Positions 18,361-26,786 of a stretch of 64,000 nucleotides of DNA are shown piece by piece. The stretch is from Brevibacterium aurantiacum (lineage in GTDB: Bacteria; Actinomycetota; Actinomycetes; Actinomycetales; Brevibacteriaceae). Both the position numbers and the translations under genes were made by a program. Position 1 is the stretch's first letter. The number at the start of each line of letters is the position of its first letter. Under the pieces are notes generated by a model. That model was not told where the DNA came from and made no database searches. It saw nothing but the letters and a program-made list of their open reading frames with translations. The stretch covers positions 186,001-250,000 of the forward strand of contig NZ_FXZB01000001.1 in NCBI RefSeq assembly GCF_900169065.1. The letters are read 5' to 3'.

Positions 18361-19668
18361 CTAGAGACGATCCCCCGCCCCTGCTTTGAGCTGGTGGTAC
18401 AGGGCCCAGGCAGAATGGTCGGTCAGTGATGCGATCTGGTCGACGACGACACGCAGCCGTGCCGCATCGTCGGCAGCTTCGAAGTAGTCGGCTCTGAACA
18501 TCGGGTCGAGCTTGGTCGGCATCGCGGAGTACCACTGGGCCAACTCGGTGATGACGGCAGACTGGATGTCATGGAGTCGCAGACGGTCTTCGGCGACCAT
18601 CACCGTCAACGTCGCCATACCCTTGAGGACGGCGATCTCGACGACCGTGGGCTCGGGGACGACCAGCGAGGCCGCGTAACGGGCCAGGGGCTCCCAGCCG
18701 AACTCCTCACGTGTTGCGGCTTCGGCCGCACCGACGAACCGCCCGATGAGCTGACTCGTCATGTGCTTGAGCGTGGCCTGGGCCTTCCTGGAACCGTCAT
18801 AGACATCCGCGGGCCAGTACGCGGCCGCCTGCAGCCGCGACAGCGCCTTGTCCATCTCTTCGTCGCTCGTGGTCGGCAGATACCATTTGCGGGTGATGTC
18901 GAAGAGCTCAGCCCGACGGCTCTCCGCAGCGAATTCACCCAGATGCAGGTGGCCCCCGGCGATCGCGTCCTCAACATCGTGGACGGAGTAGGAGATGTCA
19001 TCGGCGAGATCCATCACCTGGGCTTCGATACACCGTTTGCCGTTCTCGATCCCGTCGCGGTAGAAGTCGAAGACTCCCCTGTCGTCATCGTAGACACCGA
19101 ATTTCCGCACGCCGGAGTCACGCCGCCCCGCGGACGCTTCGCTCCGTGACCAGGGATATTTCGTAAGTGCGTCGAGGCTGGCCCGCGTGAGGTTGAGTCC
19201 TGCCGGTCGGCCGTCATCGGCGATCACCTTCGGCTCGATCCGGGTGACCAGGCGCAGCGTCTGCGCATTGCCCTCGAATCCGCCGATGTCGATGCACAGG
19301 GCGTCGAGGATGGTCTCGCCGTGGTGACCGAAGGGCGGATGGCCGAGGTCATGGCTCAGGCACGCGGTGTCGACGATGTCGGGATCGCAGCCTAAGTATC
19401 GGGCAAGTTCGCGCCCGACCTGAGCGACTTCGAGAGAGTGGGTGAGCCGGGTGCGGACGAAATCATCAGTGCCTGGTGACACGACCTGAGTCTTGGCGCC
19501 CAGACGCCGCAGTCCCGCGGAGTGCAGCACCCGGGCCCGGTCACGTTGAAAGGCCGAGCGGCGTGGATTCTTCGCCGGTTCGCTCACCCATCGTTCCTCG
19601 TCCCACGGCGTGTAGACCGCCACGGTCCCCGAGCGCACCGAGGTGCGTGGGTGAGTTTCGAATGGCAT
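18361..19668 (-). CDS. dgt: Deoxyguanosinetriphosphate triphosphohydrolase-like protein
   Basis: A 435-residue HD-domain enzyme that splits dNTPs to nucleoside and triphosphate. The metal ligands are in RLTHSLEVAQVG and in ACLSHDLGHPPFGHHGE, and AQVMDLADDISYSVHDVEDA is the third HD motif. The dusB stop and an ATG at 19674 overlap as ATGA, but GGGAGG touches that ATG directly, so the ATG two codons later (19668) has the better spacing. The order dus-dgt-dnaG is common in Actinobacteria. Confidence 0.93.
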   Translation of the reverse strand: MPFETHPRTSVRSGTVAVYTPWDEERWVSEPAKNPRRSAFQRDRARVLHSAGLRRLGAKTQVVSPGTDDFVRTRLTHSLEVAQVGRELARYLGCDPDIVDTACLSHDLGHPPFGHHGETILDALCIDIGGFEGNAQTLRLVTRIEPKVIADDGRPAGLNLTRASLDALTKYPWSRSEASAGRRDSGVRKFGVYDDDRGVFDFYRDGIENGKRCIEAQVMDLADDISYSVHDVEDAIAGGHLHLGEFAAESRRAELFDITRKWYLPTTSDEEMDKALSRLQAAAYWPADVYDGSRKAQATLKHMTSQLIGRFVGAAEAATREEFGWEPLARYAASLVVPEPTVVEIAVLKGMATLTVMVAEDRLRLHDIQSAVITELAQWYSAMPTKLDPMFRADYFEAADDAARLRVVVDQIASLTDHSAWALYHQLKAGAGDRL

Positions 19669-19670
19669 TG

Positions 19671-20861
19671 TCATCCTCCCGAGATGTCGAGTTCCGCCTC
19701 GGAGAGCAGTGACTTTCCGCTCACATCGAAGATGCGGGAGTCGAGCCACCCTTCGGGCAGATGCGGCTTCTTCGGGCGGGTCGTCCGCCCCCGGGAGCCT
19801 TCCGCGTCCGTACCAGGATACGGTGCGTCCTGATCAAGCTGAGCCAGCAGGCCCGCGAGCTCCTCGAGCGAGGAGACCATCGCCAGCTGACGCCGCAGGT
19901 CTCCCCCAACCGGATAGCCCTTGAAATACCAGGCAATGTGTTTGCGCAGGTCACGAACGCCGTAGAACTCGTCCTCGTAGTATTCGGCCAGGTACTCGCC
20001 GTGCTTGTAGACGGCGCGAGCCACCTCGGCGAGACCCGGCCGGAAGCGTTCATCGCTGCCGTTGAGGGCATTGGCGAGGTCGCCGAACAGCCAAGGTCGT
20101 CCCTGGCATCCGCGTCCGATGACGACGCCGTCGCAGCCCGTGCGGCGCATCATCTCAAGTGCATCCTCTGCCGCGAAGATGTCACCGTTGCCCAGAACCG
20201 GAACGGTGTCGCCGAGGTGGTCCTTGAGTCGGGCGATGGCGTCCCAGTCCGCCTGGCCCGAGTACAGATCCGCCGCGGACCGACCGTGGAGGGCGACCGC
20301 TGCCACACCCGCATTGCGGGCAGTCTCACCCGCGTCGAGGAAGGTCTGGTGGTCCTTGTCGATGCCTTTGCGCATCTTCACGGTCAGGGGGATGCCGCCG
20401 CGATCTGCCTCGGTCACGGCTGTGGTGACGATGGACTCGAACAGGTCCTTCTTCCACGGCAGGGCAGAGCCGCCGCCCTTCCGGGTGACCTTGGGCACGG
20501 GGCATCCGAAGTTGAGGTCGATGTGGTCGGCCCGGTCCTCCTCGACGAGCATGCGCACGGCCTGCCCGATCGTCACCGGGTCGACGCCGTAGAGCTGGAC
20601 CGAGCGCGGTGTCTCATACGGCTCGTGCCGGATGATGCGCATGCTCTTGGGGCTGCGTTCGACCAGCGCCCTGGACGTCACCATCTCTGTCACATACAGG
20701 CCGGCTCCGTACTCGCGGCACAGGCGCCTGAAGGCGGTGTTGGTGATTCCGGCCATCGGCGCGAGCACGACCGGCGAGGACAGCTCGATGGGACCGATGC
20801 GCAGGGGCTCGGCAGCGGCTGGGGATACTGATTCTGGGGCAGGGCTGATGACACTCACCAT
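19671..20861 (-). CDS. dusB: tRNA-dihydrouridine synthase
   Basis: A 396-residue FMN enzyme that reduces uridines in the tRNA D-loop. Its TIM barrel begins with VVLAPMAGITNTAFRRLCREYG, the catalytic Cys is in NFGCPVPKVTRKGGG, and the phosphate-binding segment is VIGRGCQGRPWLF. A C-terminal helical domain follows, with a short acidic and basic tail. It is translated before dgt, which nearly overlaps it. Confidence 0.94.
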   Translation of the reverse strand: MVSVISPAPESVSPAAAEPLRIGPIELSSPVVLAPMAGITNTAFRRLCREYGAGLYVTEMVTSRALVERSPKSMRIIRHEPYETPRSVQLYGVDPVTIGQAVRMLVEEDRADHIDLNFGCPVPKVTRKGGGSALPWKKDLFESIVTTAVTEADRGGIPLTVKMRKGIDKDHQTFLDAGETARNAGVAAVALHGRSAADLYSGQADWDAIARLKDHLGDTVPVLGNGDIFAAEDALEMMRRTGCDGVVIGRGCQGRPWLFGDLANALNGSDERFRPGLAEVARAVYKHGEYLAEYYEDEFYGVRDLRKHIAWYFKGYPVGGDLRRQLAMVSSLEELAGLLAQLDQDAPYPGTDAEGSRGRTTRPKKPHLPEGWLDSRIFDVSGKSLLSEAELDISGG

Positions 20862-20918
20862 GCCATTATCCCCGAGCAGTCAAATGATGGATCACTGGCA
20901 CGGGCGGCTGGCTCCCGC

Positions 20919-22586
20919 TCACGATCGCGCATGTGAGGCCTCCTCAAACTCGTTCCTGTCTCCATCAACCTGCTCGTCTCCTTCAACCTGTTCGGGGAGA
21001 AGAAATTCCCGAATGTCCCATTCGACGTCGAGGCGCAGCTCCTCGGCGAGACGATCATCGTGGGTGATGACGATCATCGCTCCGCCGAATCCGTCCAGGG
21101 CGGTCACCAACGCAGTCAGCGAGGAAAGGTCGAGGTTGTTGCCTGGTTCGTCGAGGATGAGCAGCTGGGGCGCGGGGTTTTGGAGCAGACTCTTCGCCAG
21201 AGCCACTCGAAAGCGCTCCCCTCCCGACAATGTCGAACACAGCTGCTCGGTCCGTCCGGCCCTCAGCCCCATCGCGGCCAACACCTCATGAACTCGGTGT
21301 GGTCCGAGACCAGGGTTGTCCTCCCTCACGGCTTCCATGACGGTCAGCGTCGGCGGCAGCCTGTACTGCTGGTCGAGGAAGCCGCTGGACACGGGAACGG
21401 TGAAGGTCAGATCGGGGAACAGCTCGTTGATCGGGGCACCGGTGTCGTATCGCCCGGCGATCGCCGACAGCATGGTCGACTTCCCGGAGCCGTTGGCACC
21501 GGTCAGCCTGATCCGCTCGGGACCGACGATCGTACGTGGCTGCTCGAGCACCGGACCTGAGACCTCAAGGACACGCTTCGCCGAGTGGATCACGGTCTCG
21601 GGCAGGTCCAGGCGGATGCTTGAGTCCCTGCGCAGAGCGTCCTTGGCGGTGCGCACCGAGGAACGGGCGGCCTCCTCGTCGTCAGCCTTGTCTCCGCGTC
21701 GCTTCGCCGCGCTCTTCTGGGCGAAGTCGGTCAGACCATTCATGACGATCTTGGGTCGGCGTTTGTTCTCCTTGTCCTTGGCAGCCTTGCGATCGGCCCT
21801 GGCCAGCTTCGTCTCGAGTTCGATGCGCTGGCGCTTCTCGATCGCCAGGGACTTCTTGGCGTCGACGAGGTGAGCGAGCTTCGCCTCCTCTTCGGCGGCG
21901 ACCATGCGTTCGTAGTCGTCGAAGTCTCCACCGTAGATGCGCAGCTGGTCCGTCATCTCGACGATCGTCGTCACTTCCGCCAGCAGTGCACGATCGTGGG
22001 AGATCACGAGTGTCGGCCCCGTCCGGTCCCGCAGCAGGGAGGCCAGCCGGCGACGTCCCACCTCGTCGAGGTTGTTGCTCGGTTCGTCGAGAATCAGCCA
22101 GCGATCACCGGCCAGAGCCGCCCGCGCCAGTCCGATGCGCATGGCCTGACCGCCGGAGAAGGTCGACAGTCGCCGGTCAAGGGCCGCGGCATCGAGTGTG
22201 AGTCCGAGATCGGCCAGGGCGCTCAGCGCCCGTTCCTCGATGTCCCAGTCATCGCCGATGACGTCTAAGTCGGCGAAATCGGCGTCACCGGCCAGGGCCT
22301 TCGACAGTGCCGATCTGATCTCGCTGATTCCCAGGGTCGAGGCGACGCTGAGGTCGGTATGGGGCAGCAGCTGATCGATGTACACCGCGTCCTCGGCGCC
22401 GGTGACGGAGCCCGCGCTGGGGCGAAGCTGTCCGGCGATGATTCTGGCGAGGGTGGATTTGCCGATCCCGTTGTCACCGACCAGTCCGACAAGGGAGGCA
22501 GGGATCGATGCAGTGAGAGCAGTGAAGATCTCGGTGTCATCGCCGAGGCGGTAGCCGAGTTTCGAGAGAGATATGGCAGCAGTCAT
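20919..22586 (-). CDS. ABC-F family ATP-binding protein (ribosome-associated, possible antibiotic resistance)
   Basis: A 555-residue protein with two ABC domains and no membrane part. Domain 1 has GDNGIGKST, the signature FSGGQAMRIGL and Walker B WLILDEPSNNLD. Domain 2 has GANGSGKST, LSGGERFRVAL and LLILDEPGNNLD. The linker between them is long, charged and helical (interdomain region with KLARADRKAAKDKENKRR), as in ABC-F proteins that enter the ribosomal E site. These either adjust translation or protect ribosomes from antibiotics. The ATG at 22586 has AGGA 6-7 bases upstream, and an alternative in-frame ATG at 22598 overlaps the stop of the leader ORF as ATGA. Confidence 0.9.
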   Translation of the reverse strand: MTAAISLSKLGYRLGDDTEIFTALTASIPASLVGLVGDNGIGKSTLARIIAGQLRPSAGSVTGAEDAVYIDQLLPHTDLSVASTLGISEIRSALSKALAGDADFADLDVIGDDWDIEERALSALADLGLTLDAAALDRRLSTFSGGQAMRIGLARAALAGDRWLILDEPSNNLDEVGRRRLASLLRDRTGPTLVISHDRALLAEVTTIVEMTDQLRIYGGDFDDYERMVAAEEEAKLAHLVDAKKSLAIEKRQRIELETKLARADRKAAKDKENKRRPKIVMNGLTDFAQKSAAKRRGDKADDEEAARSSVRTAKDALRRDSSIRLDLPETVIHSAKRVLEVSGPVLEQPRTIVGPERIRLTGANGSGKSTMLSAIAGRYDTGAPINELFPDLTFTVPVSSGFLDQQYRLPPTLTVMEAVREDNPGLGPHRVHEVLAAMGLRAGRTEQLCSTLSGGERFRVALAKSLLQNPAPQLLILDEPGNNLDLSSLTALVTALDGFGGAMIVITHDDRLAEELRLDVEWDIREFLLPEQVEGDEQVDGDRNEFEEASHARS

Positions 22587-22591
22587 GTGTG

Positions 22592-22672
22592 TCCTCATTT
22601 CGTGCACAGAAGTGCGTTGCGGGTCCGTAGCACCCGCATGATGCGGAAATGAGGAATTACTTCACGAAATGA
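22592..22672 (-). promoter_or_regulatory. Putative translational attenuator of the ABC-F gene
   Basis: Transcript order is arm A TCATTTCGTG (22672-22663), arm B TCCTCATTTC (22655-22646), a 14-codon ORF, then the target CACGAAATGAGGA (22604-22592) that contains the ribosome binding site of the ABC-F gene. Arm A pairs with 10 bases of the target, and arm B pairs with 10 overlapping bases including AGGA; the two pairings exclude each other. A 7-bp hairpin (22618-22638) lies inside the leader ORF. This layout suits ribosome-controlled access to the start. TTGACA at 22692-22697 is a possible -35. If transcription begins close to it, arm A may not be in the RNA. Confidence 0.6.
22595..22639 (-). 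CDS. Leader peptide upstream of the ABC-F gene
   Basis: A 14-codon ORF reading MRVLRTRNALLCTK, whose stop TGA (22595-22597) overlaps a possible ABC-F start (ATG 22596-22598) and lies 8 bases before the preferred ABC-F ATG. There is no good Shine-Dalgarno sequence before its own ATG. Short peptides with basic residues in front of ABC-F genes are known sensors of ribosome-targeting drugs; the function of this one is inferred from position and RNA structure only. Confidence 0.55.
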   Translation of the reverse strand: MRVLRTRNALLCTK

Positions 22673-22746
22673 CTGTCTTTCGCCGGGAATGTGTCAAGTC
22701 AAGGATGCCGGAGGTCGGCCGTCCTCGTCAAGGGCTGTTGCGAATC

Positions 22747-23295
22747 TCAGACGATGATGAGCATGAGCTCCGCCGGCTCGTTTCCGGGGTTGGACAGCTG
22801 GTGCGGAACATCGCCGGGCGCCTGCGCACAGTCTCCGACCCGCAGGGTGGTCCGGCGATCGATCGTGACGATTTCGATGGTGCCGGCGAGCACGAAGAAG
22901 GTCTCACGGGAGCCGCTGCGGTGAGCGGCGAAGGATGCTGTTTCGCAGTGCGGATCAAGCTTGTAGTGCACGACCTCCATGTTCTCCTGCGGAGCGGGGA
23001 GGTCTCGGCGCAGAGTGCCTCTGCCGTATGCGCTGTGAGCGGGAATGGCAGCACTGGAGGTGATGACCACTTCGGGCGGGGCGAGGAGCTCTCCCACATC
23101 CACGCCGAGGGCACGGGAGAGCCCCATGGCGTTCGAGACCGATGTGTCCTGTTCCCCACGTTCGATCTTCGACAAGGCCGCTCGGGAGATTCCGGCGCGC
23201 ACAGCAAGTTCGTTGAGCGTCAGGTCGTTGTACTTGCGGCGCGCCCTGATGCGCGCGCCGAATACTCGAGCTCCGAGGTCCTCTGTGTTCACCAT
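22747..23295 (-). CDS. XRE-family regulator with C-terminal cupin domain
   Basis: A 182-residue protein. A helix-turn-helix of the Cro/XRE type fills residues 9-65 (LTLNELAVRAGISRAALSKIERG), and residues 105-182 form a small cupin barrel (HRSGSRETFFVLAGTIEIV, APGDVPHQLSNPGNEPAE). Such regulators sense small metabolites and often control neighbouring catabolic or transport genes. It is divergent from the LctP-family permease, the most likely target. The ATG is 6 bases after TATGAT (minus strand), which suggests a leaderless message. Confidence 0.88.
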   Translation of the reverse strand: MVNTEDLGARVFGARIRARRKYNDLTLNELAVRAGISRAALSKIERGEQDTSVSNAMGLSRALGVDVGELLAPPEVVITSSAAIPAHSAYGRGTLRRDLPAPQENMEVVHYKLDPHCETASFAAHRSGSRETFFVLAGTIEIVTIDRRTTLRVGDCAQAPGDVPHQLSNPGNEPAELMLIIV

Positions 23296-23322
23296 GGTGA
23301 CATCATAGATTGTTCTTGAATA

Positions 23323-23338
23323 GTAGAGTGAATTCTAC
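23323..23338. promoter_or_regulatory. Inverted repeat between the XRE-cupin and permease genes
   Basis: GTAGA-GTGAAT-TCTAC forms a 5-bp inverted repeat in the 78-base divergent region. It lies close to both starts and is a candidate operator for the XRE regulator. Confidence 0.4.
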
Positions 23339-23373
23339 CAAGTCTTACTTCTTCACACGATGGAACTGTTCCC

Positions 23374-24762
23374 ATGACTCCACTGCTGGCGCTGACGCCG
23401 ATTGTGCTCGCGATCGCTCTGCTCGTATTCAAACAGAGCTCCTGGATCGCCGCTGCCGCCGGGGTCATCGCCGCCTGCCTGGCTGTCATTCTCTTCTTCC
23501 CGACGCCGATATCCGTTCTCCTCGAATCCGGGGCGGACTACTTCCCACTCATCCTCGAAGTCGCCCTCATCCTTCTCTTCGGCATGGTCCTGGCACGCCT
23601 GCTCGAGTCGTCAGGATCGATGGGCGAGATCTCCGCCTGGGTCGAAGCAGCGGCGCCCAGTCGCGCTCTCGGAGTCGGACTCGTCGTGTTCGGACTCGTG
23701 CCCTTCGCCGAGTCGGTCACCGGGTTCGGCATCGGTGTGACGATCGGAGTCCCGGTCCTGCGGCTGCTCGGCTGTTCACTGCGGCAGTCGGCGATTCTCG
23801 GACTGCTGGGCCTCATCGCCGTCCCCTGGGGCGCGCTCGGCCCAGGAACCACGGTCGCCGCCGCGCTCACCGGCATCAACGTCGACGATCTCGGCGTCGC
23901 AACGGCCTGGATCAATGCGATCCCCGTCATCATCGTGGCCACCTCGGTGATTCTCGTCATGCGCCCCGCCCTGTCTTCCTGTCTCGGAATCATTGCCGCC
24001 GCGGCTCTGATGTGGACCGGCATCCTCGCTGCGAACATCCTCATCGGCATGGCCCCGGCCGGCATCATCGGCTCACTCCTCGTCATCGCCGTCATGGGCA
24101 CCCTCTTCATCATCCGCCGCCGCAGAACCGGCTTCACCCGTCAGCTGGGTCTCGCGGTCCTGCCGTACACGACCCTCACAGTGGGCCTGCTCTTGGCCCG
24201 TGCACTGGAATCTGCAGTCCCGTCACTGGTGACACAGATCGTGGCCTCTCCCCCGTTCTGGTTGGCCGCCGCCTGTGTCATCGCCGCGCTCAGGGTCACT
24301 TCTCGCGGTGCTGTCACCTCCGCCGCCCTTCGATCCTGGCTGCCGATCGGCGCCGGCACAGCCGCCTTCATGCTCATGGGCTGGATCATGACGACGACGG
24401 GGATGAGCGCGTCCATCGGGACCTTGGTGCCCGCCGGACTCGTTCTCTTCACGCCCTGGCTGACTGCGGTCGGAGCCATCGTGACCGGATCGAACACCGG
24501 CGCCAACTCCATGTTCACCGGCACCATCGACGCGGTCGCCACGGCCTCCCACGTCTCCTCACTGCCGGTGGTGGCAGCAGGAAACGCCGCCGCCTCGCTT
24601 GCGGCACTAGCCGCTCCCCCACGGGTGGCGATGTCAGTGCAGATGGCAGACCCCTCAAGCCCCGCCTCGGCGAATGACATCGCCTGGGTCCAGGGACGGG
24701 CACTGACCGTCGCAGGGATCAACGCGGTGGCCCTCGGCCTCTGGATTCAGTTCATGGCCTGA
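23374..24762 (+). CDS. L-lactate permease (LctP/LldP) family transporter
   Basis: A 462-residue protein with about 13 hydrophobic helices. Family marks are ILLFGMVLARLLESSGSM, PFAESVTGFGIGVTIGVPVL, APWGALGPGTT-type sequence (here AVPWGALGPGTT) and GAIVTGSNTGANSMF with AAGNAAASLAALAAPPRVAM near the end. It is shorter than the E. coli lactate permease (551). The family moves lactate, glycolate and related 2-hydroxy acids with protons. Context with the M24 amidohydrolase and aminotransferase leaves room for another organic acid. No Shine-Dalgarno sequence is visible. Confidence 0.85.
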   Translation: MTPLLALTPIVLAIALLVFKQSSWIAAAAGVIAACLAVILFFPTPISVLLESGADYFPLILEVALILLFGMVLARLLESSGSMGEISAWVEAAAPSRALGVGLVVFGLVPFAESVTGFGIGVTIGVPVLRLLGCSLRQSAILGLLGLIAVPWGALGPGTTVAAALTGINVDDLGVATAWINAIPVIIVATSVILVMRPALSSCLGIIAAAALMWTGILAANILIGMAPAGIIGSLLVIAVMGTLFIIRRRRTGFTRQLGLAVLPYTTLTVGLLLARALESAVPSLVTQIVASPPFWLAAACVIAALRVTSRGAVTSAALRSWLPIGAGTAAFMLMGWIMTTTGMSASIGTLVPAGLVLFTPWLTAVGAIVTGSNTGANSMFTGTIDAVATASHVSSLPVVAAGNAAASLAALAAPPRVAMSVQMADPSSPASANDIAWVQGRALTVAGINAVALGLWIQFMA

Positions 24763-24779
24763 GCTACCAAGCGTGGACC

Positions 24780-26108
24780 TCAGACGCGGATGATCTCGCG
24801 CGGGAAGTCGGTGAACGTGTCACAGCCGGTATCCGTGATGAGGACGGACTCGGAGAGCTCGTAACCGTAGCCGTTCATCCACATGCCGCAGATGAGGTGG
24901 AAGGTCATTCCTGCCTCGAGGATCTGGTCGTCCTCGGTCCTGATCGAGATCGTGCGCTCGCCCCAGTCGGGCGGGTACCCGATGCCGATGGAGTAGCCCA
25001 GCCGGCTCGGCTTCTCCAGACCGGCCAGCGCCAGCACCCGGTTCCAGGTGCGGGCCAATTCGGCGGTGGGCACCTCTGGTGCGGCGACGTCGAGAACCGC
25101 GGCCAGCGCCTCGGAGACGACACCCTCGAGTCGGATGAGCTCCTGCTTCGGCTTTCCCACGACGGCGGTGCGCGCCAGGGGCACGTGATAGCGACGGTGG
25201 ACGCCTGCCAGCTCGATGCTCACCGACTCATCGGCAACGAACTTCCGATTCGTCCAGCTCAGGTGCGGGGTGTCCGCGCTCTCCCCCGTGGGCAGGAGCG
25301 GAACGATGGCCGGATAGTCACCCCAGGCACTGCCGCGTCCGCGGGCCTGAGCAGCGGCGATCTCAGCCGCCACCTCATTCTGTGCGACACCGTCGCCGAT
25401 GGTCGCCAGGGCAGCGTTCATCGACTCCGTGGTCACCTCGGCGGCCTTGTGCATCAGTGCGACTTCGGCTGGGGACTTGATCGCGCGGATCCAATTGACC
25501 AGCTCGAAGGAATCCACCAGGCGCCACTCCGGGACACCGTTGACCAGTGAACGGAAGGCGCGCGGAGAGAAGAAATGCGAGTCCATCTCGACCCCGACCG
25601 GCGAGGAGGAGGCACGGGCGACTTCCCAGCGCTGCCGCAGCGCGAAGGACACCCAATCGAAGGGATGGATGTGAGGGCGCTGCACGTAGCGTTCCGGATA
25701 GCCCACGATGTCCTCCGGGGGCAGCCATGAGGTGTGCATAGCGCCTCGGGCATCCATGTCGCGCATGAACAGAGTCAGCGGTCCCGAGGCCGGGACGAAG
25801 AGGAGCTGAGGGGTGTAGAACGACCAGGCGTTGTACCCGGTGAGGTAATAGATGTTGGCGGGGTCGGTGACGATGAGTGCAGACAGACCCTGGTCGATCA
25901 TGCGATTGCGCACCGAAGCGATGCGCCCCAGGTACTCATCCGGGGAGAACGACAGCTCGTTCGCGTCGATCGTGTCGACCTCGCCGGGACGCGGCTGTGG
26001 GCGAGCCCTGACTTCCTGTCCTGCCCGGCCCTGCTCGGCTCCGGGCCGCATTCCCTGCACGTCCGGCCGGTTGTCTTCACCGGCGTAGAACAGCTCACCC
26101 TCATTCAT
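24780..26108 (-). CDS. M24-fold hydrolase, ectoine hydrolase (DoeA/EutD)-like
   Basis: A 442-residue protein with a creatinase N-terminal domain (RNRMIDQGLSALIVTDPANIYYLTGYNAWSFYTPQ) and an M24 pita-bread C-terminal domain. The segments DYPAIVPLLPTGESADTPHLSW and RLGYSIGIGYPPDWGERT match my memory of Halomonas DoeA. The canonical M24 metal ligands are lost: the usual Asp positions read IELAG and VPLART, as in creatinase and ectoine hydrolases, which act without metal. Reaction inferred: opening the ectoine ring to N-acetyldiaminobutyrate. A residue 1-12 extension before ATG 26108 is open but unsupported. A palindrome sits upstream. Confidence 0.78.
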   Translation of the reverse strand: MNEGELFYAGEDNRPDVQGMRPGAEQGRAGQEVRARPQPRPGEVDTIDANELSFSPDEYLGRIASVRNRMIDQGLSALIVTDPANIYYLTGYNAWSFYTPQLLFVPASGPLTLFMRDMDARGAMHTSWLPPEDIVGYPERYVQRPHIHPFDWVSFALRQRWEVARASSSPVGVEMDSHFFSPRAFRSLVNGVPEWRLVDSFELVNWIRAIKSPAEVALMHKAAEVTTESMNAALATIGDGVAQNEVAAEIAAAQARGRGSAWGDYPAIVPLLPTGESADTPHLSWTNRKFVADESVSIELAGVHRRYHVPLARTAVVGKPKQELIRLEGVVSEALAAVLDVAAPEVPTAELARTWNRVLALAGLEKPSRLGYSIGIGYPPDWGERTISIRTEDDQILEAGMTFHLICGMWMNGYGYELSESVLITDTGCDTFTDFPREIIRV

Positions 26109-26120
26109 GATTACAGTGTG

Positions 26121-26144
26121 GTGAGCCAGCTCACACCGTGTCAA
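26121..26144 (-). promoter_or_regulatory. Candidate promoter with palindromic operator before the M24 gene
   Basis: TTGACA on the minus strand (26139-26144) could be the -35. The perfect palindrome arms GTGAGC/GCTCAC (26121-26134, 2-base centre) lie right after it, between it and the start. The ATG at 26108 follows without a Shine-Dalgarno sequence. The regulator could be the neighbouring Lrp protein or the XRE-cupin protein (inference). Confidence 0.45.
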
Positions 26145-26210
26145 TCACTGTCACACGCGTGTTGTCAGGGGTGAAAATGCCAATTCATGACGAATCCAGA
26201 ATGAATGTTC

Positions 26211-26238
26211 TTCGTATTCGACTGAATTCGCATACGAA
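26211..26238. promoter_or_regulatory. Inverted repeat upstream of the Lrp gene
   Basis: TTCGTAT (26211-26217) and ATACGAA (26232-26238) form 7-bp arms around a 14-base spacer that holds GAATTC. The region 26180-26260 is AT-rich with repeated GAAT/ATTC units, as in autoregulated Lrp/AsnC promoters. Confidence 0.45.
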
Positions 26239-26300
26239 TCTGCGCATTCCGACGGAATCAATGGTAGATTGTGTTGAGACCCAAATCACGGAGGTGAAGA

Positions 26301-26786
26301 ATGGCCCACTTGATGCCGAGCGGAAGCAATCACCGCCTGGGTAATCTCGATGAGAAGTCGAAAGCGATCATCGTCGAATTGCAGCACGACGGGCGCAAGT
26401 CCTACTCCGCCATCGGCAAGTCCGTGGGGCTGTCCGAGGCTGCCGTCCGTCAGCGGGTCTCCAGGCTCATCGATTCCGGCGTGATGGAAATCGTCGCCGT
26501 GACCGATCCCTTGAGCCTGGGCTTCGCCCGACAGGCCATGGTGGGCGTCAAGGTTCGGGGCGATATCTCCAAGGTCGCCGATCGACTGCACGGCTACGAC
26601 GAGATCGACTATCTCGTGGTCACCGCAGGGTCGTTCGACATCTTGGTCGAGATCGTCTGCGAATCGGATCGCCACCTGATCGAATTCGTCAATGAAGAGC
26701 TGCGTTCGATCGACGCCGTCGTGGACACCGAGCTCTTCATGTACCTCTCACTCGAAAAGCAAAAATACAATTGGGGGACGCGATGA
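26301..26786 (+). CDS. Lrp/AsnC family transcriptional regulator
   Basis: A 161-residue regulator: an N-terminal winged helix (LQHDGRKSYSAIGKSVGLSEAAVRQRVSRLIDSGVM, residues 26-61) and a C-terminal RAM ligand-binding domain (FARQAMVGVKVRG to the end). The start has GGAGG at 26290-26294 with 6 bases to the ATG. Its last codon overlaps the aminotransferase ATG, so it most likely controls that gene. In ectoine catabolic clusters an AsnC-type regulator (DoeX) has the same position, and the same pairing occurs in putrescine/GABA-type clusters of Actinobacteria. Confidence 0.9.
   Translation: MAHLMPSGSNHRLGNLDEKSKAIIVELQHDGRKSYSAIGKSVGLSEAAVRQRVSRLIDSGVMEIVAVTDPLSLGFARQAMVGVKVRGDISKVADRLHGYDEIDYLVVTAGSFDILVEIVCESDRHLIEFVNEELRSIDAVVDTELFMYLSLEKQKYNWGTR

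Noticed and set aside
23310-24677. 455-residue frame over the LctP-family permease in another frame
   Set aside because: Arg/His-rich translation typical of an off-frame reading; the permease frame has complete family motifs.
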